A DNA stretch of 64,000 nt from Candidatus Bathyarchaeota archaeon (GTDB taxonomy: Archaea > Thermoproteota > Bathyarchaeia > Bathyarchaeales > Bathycorpusculaceae). Of the stretch, positions 1 to 7,707 are shown piece by piece. Below the pieces are notes generated by a model. The model saw only the letters and a list, made by a program, of their open reading frames with translations, was not told the DNA's origin and did no database searches. Both the position numbers and the translations under genes were made by a program. Each line of letters starts with the position of its first letter. Positions within the stretch are counted from its first letter, which is position 1. Location: contig JAOZIE010000008.1 of assembly GCA_026014485.1 (NCBI GenBank), forward strand, positions 96,716 through 160,715. Direction: 5' to 3'.

Positions 1-379
1 TTGACGTTGTCAAGTCACCGTGAACCAGCCCGTGACTGTGCAGCGCACCAATTAGCCCCCCAACTTCCACGCAGAGCCTGCACCTTTCGGTTGGGGAAGC
101 CGCATCCAGCAGCTGCTTGATTTGTTTGCCTTGGATGTACTCCATGGTTATTTCGCCGTTTTCTACGTCTACAAGGAAAACCGTCGGCGTCGCCACCCCC
201 GCCCGTTTTGCTTCATGCATCAGTTGCGGTTCATGTACTGTGCGGTAGCGTCTGATGGTTTGGTCCAGCTGTTTTGGGCGGTAGCTTTTGGGTAACCTTG
301 CTTTGATGACGACGCGTTTGCCGTGCCAGTCGGCGAGGTAGAGGCTGGCTTCGGCGCCTTTCTTTATGAGCGTTTTCAT
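1..379 (-). CDS. bud32: KEOPS kinase/ATPase Bud32, partial (runs off left edge)
   Basis: Reading leftward from an ATG at 379 gives MKTLIKKGAEASLYLADW, then VVIKARLPKSYR and EPQLMHEAKRAGV, ending in HGDLTTS at the window edge. This is the start of the small Bud32 kinase fold (glycine-rich loop, VIK lysine, HGDLTTSN catalytic loop). Bud32 is the kinase/ATPase partner of Kae1 in the KEOPS complex that makes t6A37 on ANN-decoding tRNAs. The ATG overlaps the Kae1 stop codon (ATGA), so the two are translationally coupled. Kae1 and Bud32 are adjacent or fused in most archaea; here they are separate. The C-terminus lies outside the window. Confidence 0.9.
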   Translation of the reverse strand, partial: MKTLIKKGAEASLYLADWHGKRVVIKARLPKSYRPKQLDQTIRRYRTVHEPQLMHEAKRAGVATPTVFLVDVENGEITMEYIQGKQIKQLLDAASPTERCRLCVEVGGLIGALHSHGLVHGDLTTS

Positions 380-1404
380 GGCTGCTTCACCCATGGAACA
401 TCCACTTTGTCTACGCGCCACCGCAGCTTCACAAAACTCTCCGCTACAGGAACCGTCAAGCCATACGTGTAAGCAAGCACGCCTGTCCACGCTATCATGG
501 CGCCGTTGTCGGTGGCGTACTGCTGGGGAACCACGGTGAAGTTGGCGTCGTGCTCCGCCGCGATTGAGGCAAGCATGGCTTGGAGGCGTTTGTTGGCGGC
601 GACTCCGCCTGTGAGCAGCACCTCCCGCTTTTCCGTGTGCGCCAGTGCTCGTTCGGTGACTTCGGTGACCATAGAGAACGCGTTTTCCTGCAGGCTAAAG
701 CAGACATCTTCCAAGCTGAAGGCGCCTTTCTGCAGGGCGGTGGAGGCGGCGGTGAGTAGCCCGCTGAGCGAGAGGTCCATGCCTTTGACGACGTAGGGCA
801 GCGGAACCAACTGTTTGCCTTTGGCGGCGAGTTGCTCGACGGCGGCGCCCAGCGGCAGCCCTTTTTTGTGTTTGAGTCCTGCTTCCCTCGCGAAGACGTC
901 TAGGCAGTTGCCTAGGGCGATGTCGAGGGTTTCTCCAAACACGCGGTATCTGCCTGACGCGTAGGCGGTGACCATGGTGTTGCCTCCTGAAGCATACAGG
1001 GTTAGGGGGTCTTTGGCGTGGGTTTGGAGTTTGCCGATTTCTATGTGTGCTACGGAGTGGTTGACGCCTACCAGCGGCTTGTCTATGTAGCTGGCGAGGG
1101 CGCGGGCTACGGTGGCGCCTGTCCGCAGGCACGGTCCCAGTCCTGGTCCCTGCGCGAAGGCGATGGCGGTGAGGTCTGCGGGTTTGATTTTGGCTTGGGT
1201 TAGGGCTTCCTGTAGCACTGCGGGGGCGGCTTGGGCGTGGTGTCGGGCGGCTTCGCGTGGGTGTATGCCTCCTGTTTCTGGTATGTAGGCGCTGGAGGTG
1301 TTGGCTAGGATTTCGCCGTTGAAGTCTGCTATGCCAACGCTGAAGTCATCTGCGGTGGATTCGATGCCAAGGCAGAACTGCTGGTTTTTTTGGTTTATTG
1401 TCAT
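376..1404 (-). CDS. kae1: tRNA threonylcarbamoyladenosine synthase Kae1
   Basis: The 342 residues are the usual length for archaeal Kae1 (TsaD/Kae1/Qri7 family), the catalytic subunit of KEOPS that transfers threonylcarbamoyl to A37 of tRNA. It starts with an ASKHA-type nucleotide fold (CLGIESTADDFSVGIADF). The metal-binding pair H116 and H120 is seen in NHSVAH, the SGGNTMV loop follows, and GGVAANKRL and TDNGAMIAW lie near the C-terminus. The stop overlaps the bud32 start. The gene is divergent from the winged-helix gene at 1502, with about 100 bases of shared promoter space. Pcc1 is also in the window, 4 kb away; Cgi121 was not found. Confidence 0.95.
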   Translation of the reverse strand: MTINQKNQQFCLGIESTADDFSVGIADFNGEILANTSSAYIPETGGIHPREAARHHAQAAPAVLQEALTQAKIKPADLTAIAFAQGPGLGPCLRTGATVARALASYIDKPLVGVNHSVAHIEIGKLQTHAKDPLTLYASGGNTMVTAYASGRYRVFGETLDIALGNCLDVFAREAGLKHKKGLPLGAAVEQLAAKGKQLVPLPYVVKGMDLSLSGLLTAASTALQKGAFSLEDVCFSLQENAFSMVTEVTERALAHTEKREVLLTGGVAANKRLQAMLASIAAEHDANFTVVPQQYATDNGAMIAWTGVLAYTYGLTVPVAESFVKLRWRVDKVDVPWVKQP

Positions 1405-1470
1405 TTGGTGTTGGTTCCTTCATTGCGGTTTAGGCTTTTTTGGGTACATGTTTTTATCTTGCCACCTGCG

Positions 1471-1481
1471 CTTATATATAC
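1471..1481 (+). promoter_or_regulatory. TATA box for the winged-helix gene
   Basis: CTTATATATAC lies about 30 bases upstream of the GTG/ATG start at 1502/1505, in the space between divergent kae1 and this gene. The leader would be very short, as is common in archaea. Confidence 0.5.
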
Positions 1482-1501
1482 TGCATTTATTGGATTGACC
1501 T

Positions 1502-1954
1502 GTGATGCCGAAGCGTAATGATTTGGAGCAGCGTGCTCTACATTTTGTTGTAAATACGGGTTATCAAGGCGTTTTGCAGTCGGAGCTATGGCGGGAGTTA
1601 AACGCGAGCAGCCGTGAGGGTTCGCGGGTCGCCATCAAGTTGGAGGAGAAGGGGCTTATCCGTAGGGAGAAGGAGCTTGAAGGCGGACGGTGGACGTACA
1701 GGCTTTACCCGAAGCGTATGCCTGCCAGCATCGAAACCATCGTGGATTGTCCGTGTTTGATGTGTCAGGATAACGCGCGGTGTGACCCAACGACTGTGAC
1801 TTCGCCTAAGAGCTGCGAGAAGCTAACTGTATGGATTATCGGTTTAGATAAGCCAAAAGAGGAACTTGCTGTTGACTCTGACTCTGTCGATGCGGTTCCT
1901 GAGGCGCCTGTGATGGGTGAAGTTTCCAGTGGGCAAGACGAAAACGTGGATTAG
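1502..1954 (+). CDS. Winged-helix Fe-S protein resembling TFE-beta (Rpc34/hRPC39-like)
   Basis: The 150-residue protein has an N-terminal winged helix (about residues 8-65: LQSELWRELNASSREGSRVAIKLEEKGLIRRE). A cysteine cluster C-P-C-L-M-C-x5-C and later SPKSCEKLTVWI follows at about 80-115. That order and the final SPxxC..L..W element are what archaeal TFE-beta uses to hold its Fe-S cluster next to RNA polymerase. TFE-beta helps TFE-alpha open promoters. This assignment rests on motif order only; an unrelated winged-helix regulator with a metal site remains possible. Starts are GTG 1502 or ATG 1505. The 3' end overlaps rlmE by 38 bases, so the two genes are probably co-transcribed. Confidence 0.6.
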   Translation: MMPKRNDLEQRALHFVVNTGYQGVLQSELWRELNASSREGSRVAIKLEEKGLIRREKELEGGRWTYRLYPKRMPASIETIVDCPCLMCQDNARCDPTTVTSPKSCEKLTVWIIGLDKPKEELAVDSDSVDAVPEAPVMGEVSSGQDENVD

Positions 1955-2552
1955 TCAGCGCAAGAAGGAGTACTACTACAAGAAGGCCAAAGCGGAGAAC
2001 TACCGTAGCCGCGCCACCTACAAGCTTGCCCAAACCATAGAGAAGTACCATTTTATCCGCTACGGCGACGTGGTGGTGGATTTGGGGGCGGCGCCCGGCG
2101 GCTGGATTCAGTCTGCGCGGAAAGCCGCAGGCAAGAACGGCTTCGTTTTAGGTGTAGATTTGAATCCGATTGAACCCTTCGAGCAGACCTACATCCGCAC
2201 AATTGTCTGTGACTTGACGGATTCAGGTGCAGTGCGGGAGATTTTGAGTTTTCTTCCGACAAAGGCTGATGTGGTGCTGTCGGATATGTCGCCTAACATA
2301 ATTGGCGTTTGGGAAGTGGACCACGCGCGGCAGATTGATTTGGCGACGAAGGCGCTGGAGGTTGCACAGCAGATTCTGTGTCCGCATGGGAACTTCTTCA
2401 CGAAGGTTTTCCAAGGTGACCTGCTTGACCAGTATTTGGCGAAGGTTAAAGTGGCATTCGACGAGGTTAAACTCATCAAGCCCAAGGCTAGCCGCGCTCA
2501 AAGTAGCGAAATGTACATTCTTGCGTTGGGGCTGAAGGTTCCTGAAGAGTAA
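1917..2552 (+). CDS. rlmE: 23S rRNA 2'-O-ribose methyltransferase RlmE (FtsJ/RrmJ family)
   Basis: The 211-residue SAM methyltransferase has the FtsJ pattern: N-terminal YRSRATYKL with the catalytic lysine, SAM motif DLGAAPGGW, DLTD, then LSDMSPN (catalytic Asp), FFTKVFQGD (catalytic Lys) and SSEMYILALG (Glu). This completes the K-D-K-E tetrad of the family, which methylates the 2'-OH of a uridine in the large-subunit A loop. The start is GTG (1917), inside the end of the preceding winged-helix gene, so translation is coupled. The length matches single-domain archaeal RrmJ, which lacks the TRAM extension. Confidence 0.93.
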   Translation: MKFPVGKTKTWISQRKKEYYYKKAKAENYRSRATYKLAQTIEKYHFIRYGDVVVDLGAAPGGWIQSARKAAGKNGFVLGVDLNPIEPFEQTYIRTIVCDLTDSGAVREILSFLPTKADVVLSDMSPNIIGVWEVDHARQIDLATKALEVAQQILCPHGNFFTKVFQGDLLDQYLAKVKVAFDEVKLIKPKASRAQSSEMYILALGLKVPEE

Positions 2553-2595
2553 AACTAATTTTCTCTAAAGCCCACTTACCCGCTGGTGATACGGC

Positions 2596-3288
2596 TTGAG
2601 AATTGTCTGTGCAGATTCCGCAGCTGCCGTTCTGGACGAAAAGTTTGCACCCGTGACGTTGGTGGCTTCCGTTGCTGTGCTGGTTGAGCCGCCCTACCGC
2701 GAGGCACACATACGCTTGTCAGAGCCCATTTGGCTGGCAGTGGACGACAGCTTCGATGTCATCGTTGAGGAGGCGCAGCTTTGTCAGGCGCTGCTGGAAA
2801 CCGTAACAGCCGATGTCGTGCACTTGGACACTTCGCTGGGTGGTGTGCCCGTGGATGAGTTGTCGCCTGTAGAGTTGTCGAATATGCGTCTGTCCAGCCG
2901 CGCACGGGTAAACCTGCTAAAGATTCTGCCTAAGCTGAGGCGCACAGCAGGGGAAATCCGACGCAAACACGAAATCGAAACGTTAGCTATGGGCAAGGAA
3001 AGCGTCGCTGTCCGCATAGCAGAGTTAACCGCAGGTTCCGAGGCAGTGCTGTACGCCTGCACAGAAGCGGTCGAAGAGAAAACGCCTCTGCTGCTTGGAT
3101 TACCCATAAAATGCACCCACCGCATAAGCAACGACGCAGTGTGTCTGCATTCGCTTATGCCCGCCGAACACGACGTACGCGGATACGCAACCGACAAAAA
3201 CGGTGTCCTCCAAAAAGTCACGTTGACAGAGATGCCAAACCCCACCGCAAGAGGCTTCAGAACAATAAAAATAACCCCCAACCCATAA
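2596..3288 (+). CDS. DUF4152 family protein (RNase H-like fold, possible ssDNA exonuclease)
   Basis: The 230-residue protein opens with MRIVCADSAAAVLDEKFAPVTLVASVAV, the hallmark start of archaeal DUF4152, and holds acidic residues in AVDDSFDVIVEEA and VVHLDTSLGGV. From memory of the family, Pyrococcus members have an RNase H-like fold and one was reported as a 3'-5' single-strand exonuclease. That activity is knowledge about homologues and not visible here. The start is TTG (2596), 43 bases after rlmE on the same strand, so it may be in the same transcript. Confidence 0.75.
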   Translation: MRIVCADSAAAVLDEKFAPVTLVASVAVLVEPPYREAHIRLSEPIWLAVDDSFDVIVEEAQLCQALLETVTADVVHLDTSLGGVPVDELSPVELSNMRLSSRARVNLLKILPKLRRTAGEIRRKHEIETLAMGKESVAVRIAELTAGSEAVLYACTEAVEEKTPLLLGLPIKCTHRISNDAVCLHSLMPAEHDVRGYATDKNGVLQKVTLTEMPNPTARGFRTIKITPNP

Positions 3289-3623
3289 CGCCCAAAGCAT
3301 CCACGTAACCCGTTGAAAACAAAAGAAGCCTATTTGCCGCCAAATATTGATTCAGTGCAAAAATCTATAGGGGGAGGTCGCTATTGGCGTTTTCTGCAGT
3401 CAAACCAACATGGAACCCGCAACGAGGTTGGGGTGCGGACTGGCTGAAAGGTAGTTTAGTTAACTGTTTAGCCCGTTGCTATATGCCTGGGGGTTATAGC
3501 AGAAAATTGTGGCGGCAAGTAAGGCAACCGCATGTTGATAGACGAGGATTTTTGGGGCTTCTACAGTTATTCTTAAATATGCGTTTCATGTGGGTAAAGG
3601 TGCAATAAGTTAAGGTAATAGCT
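3289..3623. other. Intergenic region with a stable hairpin and rps15 promoter
   Basis: I support no gene in these 335 bases. A perfect 7-base inverted repeat (TGCTATA 3477-3483, TATAGCA 3495-3501, 11-base loop TGCCTGGGGGT) stands out. Upstream is a weaker CCGCA/TGCGG pair. A TATA-like TCTTAAATATG near 3571 precedes rps15. The hairpin could belong to a small RNA or an rps15 leader structure; nothing further identifies it. Confidence 0.35.
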
Positions 3624-4064
3624 ATGCCAAAGCAGGAAAAAGGAAAATCACATTCGATTCGTCCGGTAAGCAGAAGACCACCTAACTGGTGCAAATACGA
3701 GCCAGAAGAAGTCGAAGCATTCATCATTAAACTCGCCAAGGAAGGCCACAACCAAAGCAGCATAGGCACAATTCTGCGAGACCAATACGCCATTCCACTG
3801 GCAAAGCCGATTACAGGCAAAAGCGTCAGCCAAACCCTCAAAGAAGCCAACCTCGCTCAAGCCCTGCCCGAAGACCTCAGCAATCTGATGCGCAAGGCAA
3901 AACGCATGGCAGTCCACATGGACAAAAACAAGAAAGACGCCCACAACAAACGCAGCATGGTTATGATTGAAGCCAAAATCCACAAGCTCGGCAGATACTA
4001 CAAACGCAAAGGCGTCTTAGAAAAGAACTGGAAGTTTAAACCAAAAATCGCTTCCATCGCATAA
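3624..4064 (+). CDS. rps15: Ribosomal protein S15 (uS15)
   Basis: The 146 residues are the archaeal/eukaryotic length of uS15. It has the archaeal N-terminal extension SIRPVSRRPPNWCKYEPEEVEAF followed by the S15 core (AHNKRSMVMIEAKIHKLGRYYKRKG, about residues 105-132). It binds the central domain of 16S rRNA in the small subunit. It is followed by the DHH nuclease and pcc1, an order also seen in other archaea (rps15-recJ/GAN-pcc1). Translation starts at ATG 3624. Confidence 0.95.
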   Translation: MPKQEKGKSHSIRPVSRRPPNWCKYEPEEVEAFIIKLAKEGHNQSSIGTILRDQYAIPLAKPITGKSVSQTLKEANLAQALPEDLSNLMRKAKRMAVHMDKNKKDAHNKRSMVMIEAKIHKLGRYYKRKGVLEKNWKFKPKIASIA

Positions 4065-4182
4065 CACACGCGCAAACGCGCACAACCTTCTTTTCCCCAT
4101 AATTCTACTTTTCACGCGCAAAACATAACAGCAACCCCGCACACACCTTCTTCAAACCGCCTAACCTAAAGAGCGAACCAAC

Positions 4183-5652
4183 ATGCCCCAAGAACCAGAC
4201 CCAACAGACACCCAAAACTTCCTAAAAGACGCCAAGGCAGCCGCCCAAGTCATCCAAGAAACAATACAAAACGACGGCTTCATACACATATTCAGCCACC
4301 TAGACGCAGACGGCATCGCAGCCGCAGCCATCATCTCCAAAGCACTCCAACGGCAACACGCACGCTACCGCGCACGTATAACCCAATGGGTCGACGAAAA
4401 AATCGCCACTGAAATCCAAGCCGACAAACCCGAACTGCTCATACTTACCGACTTCGGAAGCGGCTACCTAGAACTTCTCACCCAACAGCTTCCTAACCAA
4501 AAAATCGTCATACTAGACCACCATCAACCCACAGGAACAAACCAAAACCCCAACATCACCCAAGTCAACCCCCATCTACACAACATGGACGGCGCAACAG
4601 AAGCCAGCGGCTCCACCGTTACATACCTCGCCGTCAAAGAACTGCACCCGCAAAACACTGACCTGTCCCCCACCGCCATTGTCGGTGCACTTGGTGACAT
4701 GCAAGACCGATACAACCAACGGCAACTAGGCAGATTAAACACCATACTTGTCCAAGACGCCCAAAAAGTCGGGTTGCTTAAAGTGGAAAAAGACCTCACC
4801 TTCTTTGGCAGAGAAACCCGTCCCATTCACAAAACCCTCTCATCCACCACAAACCCTTTCCTTCCCGGTTTAAGTGGGGAAGAAGACAAATCCCTTGCCT
4901 TCCTTAGCAGCCTCAACATTCCCCTCAAAAGCAGCGAGAAATGGCGTAGCCTCAGCGACCTAACCGAAGACGAAAAAAAACGCCTCTGCAGCGCCCTAGC
5001 CGAACATCTGCTCTCTAAGGGGTTGCACTACGAAATCACCAACCTCATTGGGCACATTTACACCTTTACCGCAGAAGAGCCCTCCACGCCTCTTCGGGAT
5101 GCACGGGAATTTGCGGTTCTTCTCAACAGTACTGGACGTATGGATCGACCCAGTTTGGGCATAGCCGTTTGTATGGGTGACCGTAAAGCTGCGCTGCAAG
5201 AATCCAACCAAGTTCTAGAGGATTATCGTAAAAGCATTAGTAAATATCTTAACTGGGTCTGGGAAAAACCCGAACGCCTCAAAGAACTCGAAAACATCTA
5301 TGTTGTCAACGGCGAAGATTTCGTCAGCGAAAAAATCATCGGCACCATCTCCTCCATACTCATAACTAGCCTTCCTAACCCTCAAAAACCCCTCATCGCC
5401 TACGCCAACGTCCCCAACGAAGGCCTAGCCAAACTTTCCTCCCGAACCACAGACATGGCAATCCGCAAAGGCATCAACTTGGGCATAGTGATGCGGGCAG
5501 CCGAGCCGTTAGGCGGCAAAGGAGGCGGACACAACATAGCCGCAGGCGGTCAAGTGCCCATAGACAAAGCCGACGAATTTGTTAAAGCCGCCAACGACTT
5601 AGTAGGCAAGCAACTGCGGGGAGAGAACGTTGAAAGCGACAATAACTCTTGA
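4183..5652 (+). CDS. Archaeal RecJ-like DHH exonuclease (GINS-associated nuclease, GAN type)
   Basis: This 489-residue DHH-superfamily phosphoesterase has motif I HLDADG, motif II TDFGSGY, motif III LDHHQ and motif IV GALGDMQD. The C-terminal DHHA1 domain contains GGKGGGHNIAAGG. Archaeal members of this size degrade single strands 5'-3' and associate with GINS and MCM as the Cdc45 counterpart. All four metal-binding motifs are intact, so it should be an active nuclease. It lies between rps15 and pcc1, the typical archaeal arrangement, and overlaps pcc1 by 23 bases. Confidence 0.88.
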   Translation: MPQEPDPTDTQNFLKDAKAAAQVIQETIQNDGFIHIFSHLDADGIAAAAIISKALQRQHARYRARITQWVDEKIATEIQADKPELLILTDFGSGYLELLTQQLPNQKIVILDHHQPTGTNQNPNITQVNPHLHNMDGATEASGSTVTYLAVKELHPQNTDLSPTAIVGALGDMQDRYNQRQLGRLNTILVQDAQKVGLLKVEKDLTFFGRETRPIHKTLSSTTNPFLPGLSGEEDKSLAFLSSLNIPLKSSEKWRSLSDLTEDEKKRLCSALAEHLLSKGLHYEITNLIGHIYTFTAEEPSTPLRDAREFAVLLNSTGRMDRPSLGIAVCMGDRKAALQESNQVLEDYRKSISKYLNWVWEKPERLKELENIYVVNGEDFVSEKIIGTISSILITSLPNPQKPLIAYANVPNEGLAKLSSRTTDMAIRKGINLGIVMRAAEPLGGKGGGHNIAAGGQVPIDKADEFVKAANDLVGKQLRGENVESDNNS

Positions 5653-5881
5653 GTACGGCAACTCAGAAACAGCCGCAGCAGTCGCCGACGCGGTTTCACC
5701 CGACAACTCCACAGCACCCTCTGGGCTAAGCGTGAAAACTGAACATAAAGGCACTTGCGTGGTGACTGAGATAAACTTGAACGGCGCAGTTGCCACGTTC
5801 ATAGCCACAATCGACGACCTTCTTGAAAGCGCATCCACCGCCGAAAAAACCCTACACATAATCAAAGAAAAACAGCCCTAA
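5630..5881 (+). CDS. pcc1: KEOPS complex subunit Pcc1
   Basis: The 83-residue protein has the Pcc1 pattern: a beta-rich start (MKATITLEYGNSETAAAVADAVSPDN), a central hydrophobic strand and a C-terminal helix. Pcc1 dimerises KEOPS by binding Kae1. The start is TTG (5630), within the 3' end of the DHH nuclease gene, so expression is coupled. Together with bud32 and kae1 at the left edge, three KEOPS subunits lie in this window in two transcription units. Confidence 0.85.
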   Translation: MKATITLEYGNSETAAAVADAVSPDNSTAPSGLSVKTEHKGTCVVTEINLNGAVATFIATIDDLLESASTAEKTLHIIKEKQP

Positions 5882-5978
5882 CCCCGCAACAGAAGCCACC
5901 CTTATTTATCTGCTAAAACGCTTGCTCTTTGTTTGTTTTCTGAAAGTTAATATTTGTTTTTCAGCTTATTGAGATGCT

Positions 5979-6476
5979 ATGTCGTTTCATGTTCGCCGCA
6001 GAGACCGCGAAATCACCGACGCCGCCGAAATGCGTGCCGTCCTCAAAACCGCCAAACACGTCACCATCGCGCTTTGCCTGGGTGATGAGCCGTATTTGGT
6101 TTCGTTAAGCCACGGCTACGACGAAGAAAATAGTTGCCTATACTTTCATTGCGCCCCTGAAGGCAAAAAACTAGTTTACGCGCAGGCAAACCCCAAGGTC
6201 TGGGGGCAGGCGATGTTGGATTTCGGCGTCACCGACGAATGTGACTACGCCTACACTTCGGTGCATTTCTCAGGTACAATGCGGCTGATTGAAGATTTAG
6301 CTGAGAAACGCCATGCCATGGAGGTTCTGGTGAGGCAGCAATCCAAAACCCCTGAAGCTAAACTGGCAAAAATCTCCCCCGAAAAACTCGCCAAAACCAC
6401 AATGCTCCGCATCAACATCAACGACTTGACGGGCAAGAAGCACCAAAACCCAAAAGTCAACACAAACACACCCTAA
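5979..6476 (+). CDS. FMN-binding split-barrel protein (NimA/PNPOx-like flavin oxidoreductase)
   Basis: The 165 residues match the pyridoxamine-phosphate-oxidase-like split barrel of the nitroimidazole-resistance (NimA) group. Visible are MRAVLKTAKHVTIALCLGDEPYLVSLSHGYDEENSCLYFHCAPEGKK, then VHFSGTMRLIEDLAEKRHAME. Such proteins bind FMN or related cofactors and reduce small substrates; the true substrate cannot be read from sequence. Translation starts at ATG 5979. It stands alone between pcc1 and tRNA-Asp. Confidence 0.75.
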   Translation: MSFHVRRRDREITDAAEMRAVLKTAKHVTIALCLGDEPYLVSLSHGYDEENSCLYFHCAPEGKKLVYAQANPKVWGQAMLDFGVTDECDYAYTSVHFSGTMRLIEDLAEKRHAMEVLVRQQSKTPEAKLAKISPEKLAKTTMLRININDLTGKKHQNPKVNTNTP

Positions 6477-6556
6477 ACCCAGCCAGCTACGCAACAGTTT
6501 TGCAGTTTCCCGAGAAAAGTTAATTAGCTAAGGCATATGTATTGTTTCGGCGTCTT

Positions 6557-6634
6557 GCCCAGGTAGTATAGTTCGGTCTAGTATATGCGGCTGTCGCCCG
6601 CAGGACCCGGGTCCGAATCCCGGCCTGGGCGCCA
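6557..6634 (+). tRNA. tRNA-Asp (anticodon GTC), CCA encoded
   Basis: The acceptor GCCCAGG pairs with CCTGGGC. The anticodon stem TGCGG/CCGCA encloses loop CTGTCGC, giving anticodon GTC. The T stem CCGGG/CCCGG carries loop TCCGAAT. The discriminator is G at 6631 and CCA is encoded at 6632-6634. No intron is seen. Confidence 0.95.
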
Positions 6635-6744
6635 CTTCCCTTTTACAAACTAACATCCGCTTCGAAAGGCTTACGTGCTTCTTGTTTTATTTTGGGCGGT
6701 GGGTTTTTTGTGCTGTTTTTGTGTGGTTGTTAATCACAATATTT

Positions 6745-6774
6745 ATATCGGTATCGACATATCTATTCCGATAT
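6745..6774 (+). promoter_or_regulatory. Operator for the CooC/ABC operon (shared with padR)
   Basis: An inverted repeat ATATCGG (6745-6751) / CCGATAT (6768-6774) lies upstream of the small ORF and CooC-like gene. The segment TATCGGTATCGACATAT (6746-6762) recurs with one change at 8613-8629 in front of padR. The likely reader is therefore the PadR protein encoded at 8656. Confidence 0.5.
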
Positions 6775-6786
6775 GTTGGTGTAGAT

Positions 6787-6906
6787 ATGGCAATTAAAGG
6801 CATTCAGGATGTGTATATGTTGAACTCTTCTGTATCTATCAAAACGATGAATAAACAAGGGTTACAAAACCCATTTTCAAAGAAAAAAACGGGGGCAAAA
6901 CCATGA
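6787..6906 (+). CDS. Possible 39-residue leader protein of the CooC/ABC operon
   Basis: An ATG at 6787, 13 bases after the operator, opens 39 codons (starts MAIKGIQDVYMLN, ends in the basic PFSKKKTGAKP). The frame ends with a TGA that overlaps the CooC start as ATGA. That coupling and position argue for translation. I do not recognise the protein. It might be a small regulatory or chaperone partner, or only a translated leader. Confidence 0.35.
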   Translation: MAIKGIQDVYMLNSSVSIKTMNKQGLQNPFSKKKTGAKP

Positions 6907-7661
6907 AAATTCTAATCTGTGGAAAAGGCGGCAGTGGAAAAAGCACCCTCGCCTCCCTTCTGGCAAAAAATCTACTCACCAAAGGATACCGAGTTCTCGT
7001 CGTAGACACAGACGAATCAAACTACGGACTCAGCACCCAACTTGGCATGGAAGACCCCAAAGCACTCATGGACCAACTCGGAGGAAAAGCAGCCATACTA
7101 AACAAACAGTTAAGCGCATTCAATGCCGGCAAACCCGTAATCACACTCAACGAATCATGGACCATCGACGAAATCCCCAGTGAATGCGTCACAAAAAAAG
7201 GCGACTTGTACCTGATGCAAATCGGAAAAGTACACCACTTTGAAGAAGGATGCGCCTGCCCCATGGGCGGATTAGCCAAAGATTTCGTGTGCCAACTAAA
7301 CTTAGCACCAAAAGATGTTGCAATAATTGACACTGAAGCTGGGACCGAACATCTAGCCAGAGGTGTAGCAAGTGGCGTCGATGTCGTTTTAATGGTTTTG
7401 GACCCATCGTGCGAATCCATTAAACTGTCCGAAAAAACCTCTGCAATGGCCAGCGAAGCACACAAATCCGTCTACTTCATCCTCAACAAAATCAACGCAA
7501 GCCTCGCCGAAACAATGCTAAACAAGTTAGGCAAAACTCGAGTAATCGCCCAAATACCCTTCAACCAATCCATCCAACAAAAAGGGCTAACCGGAGAAGA
7601 ACTAGAAACAGACGTCCCTGAAATCGAAGCAATCGCGAATTTTGTAATTCAAAACTCGTAA
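6903..7661 (+). CDS. CooC-like P-loop ATPase (SIMIBI class)
   Basis: The 252-residue MinD/CooC-family ATPase has the deviant Walker A GKGGSGKSTLA near the start, VVDTDESNYG, and IIDTEAGTEHLARG as switch/Walker B. A C-A-C pair (C117 and C119, in GCACPMGG) is present. In CooC this CxC at the dimer interface binds nickel for insertion into CO dehydrogenase. No CODH gene lies in the window, so the client is unknown; another metallo-enzyme is possible. It is followed 46 bases later by an ABC ATPase, and both sit behind the PadR-type operator at 6745. Confidence 0.8.
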   Translation: MKILICGKGGSGKSTLASLLAKNLLTKGYRVLVVDTDESNYGLSTQLGMEDPKALMDQLGGKAAILNKQLSAFNAGKPVITLNESWTIDEIPSECVTKKGDLYLMQIGKVHHFEEGCACPMGGLAKDFVCQLNLAPKDVAIIDTEAGTEHLARGVASGVDVVLMVLDPSCESIKLSEKTSAMASEAHKSVYFILNKINASLAETMLNKLGKTRVIAQIPFNQSIQQKGLTGEELETDVPEIEAIANFVIQNS

Positions 7662-7707
7662 GCAACCTCAACGAATACCCAAACAGGTCTCAAAGCAGGT
7701 ACCAAAA

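Noticed and set aside
695..1132. 145-codon Arg-rich minus-strand ORF within kae1
   Set aside because: It is a shadow frame of kae1, with the Arg/Gln/Pro bias typical of out-of-frame translation.
3384..3608. 74-codon ORF between the DUF4152 and rps15 genes
   Set aside because: It crosses a strong hairpin, has no recognisable protein features and overlaps the rps15 promoter region.
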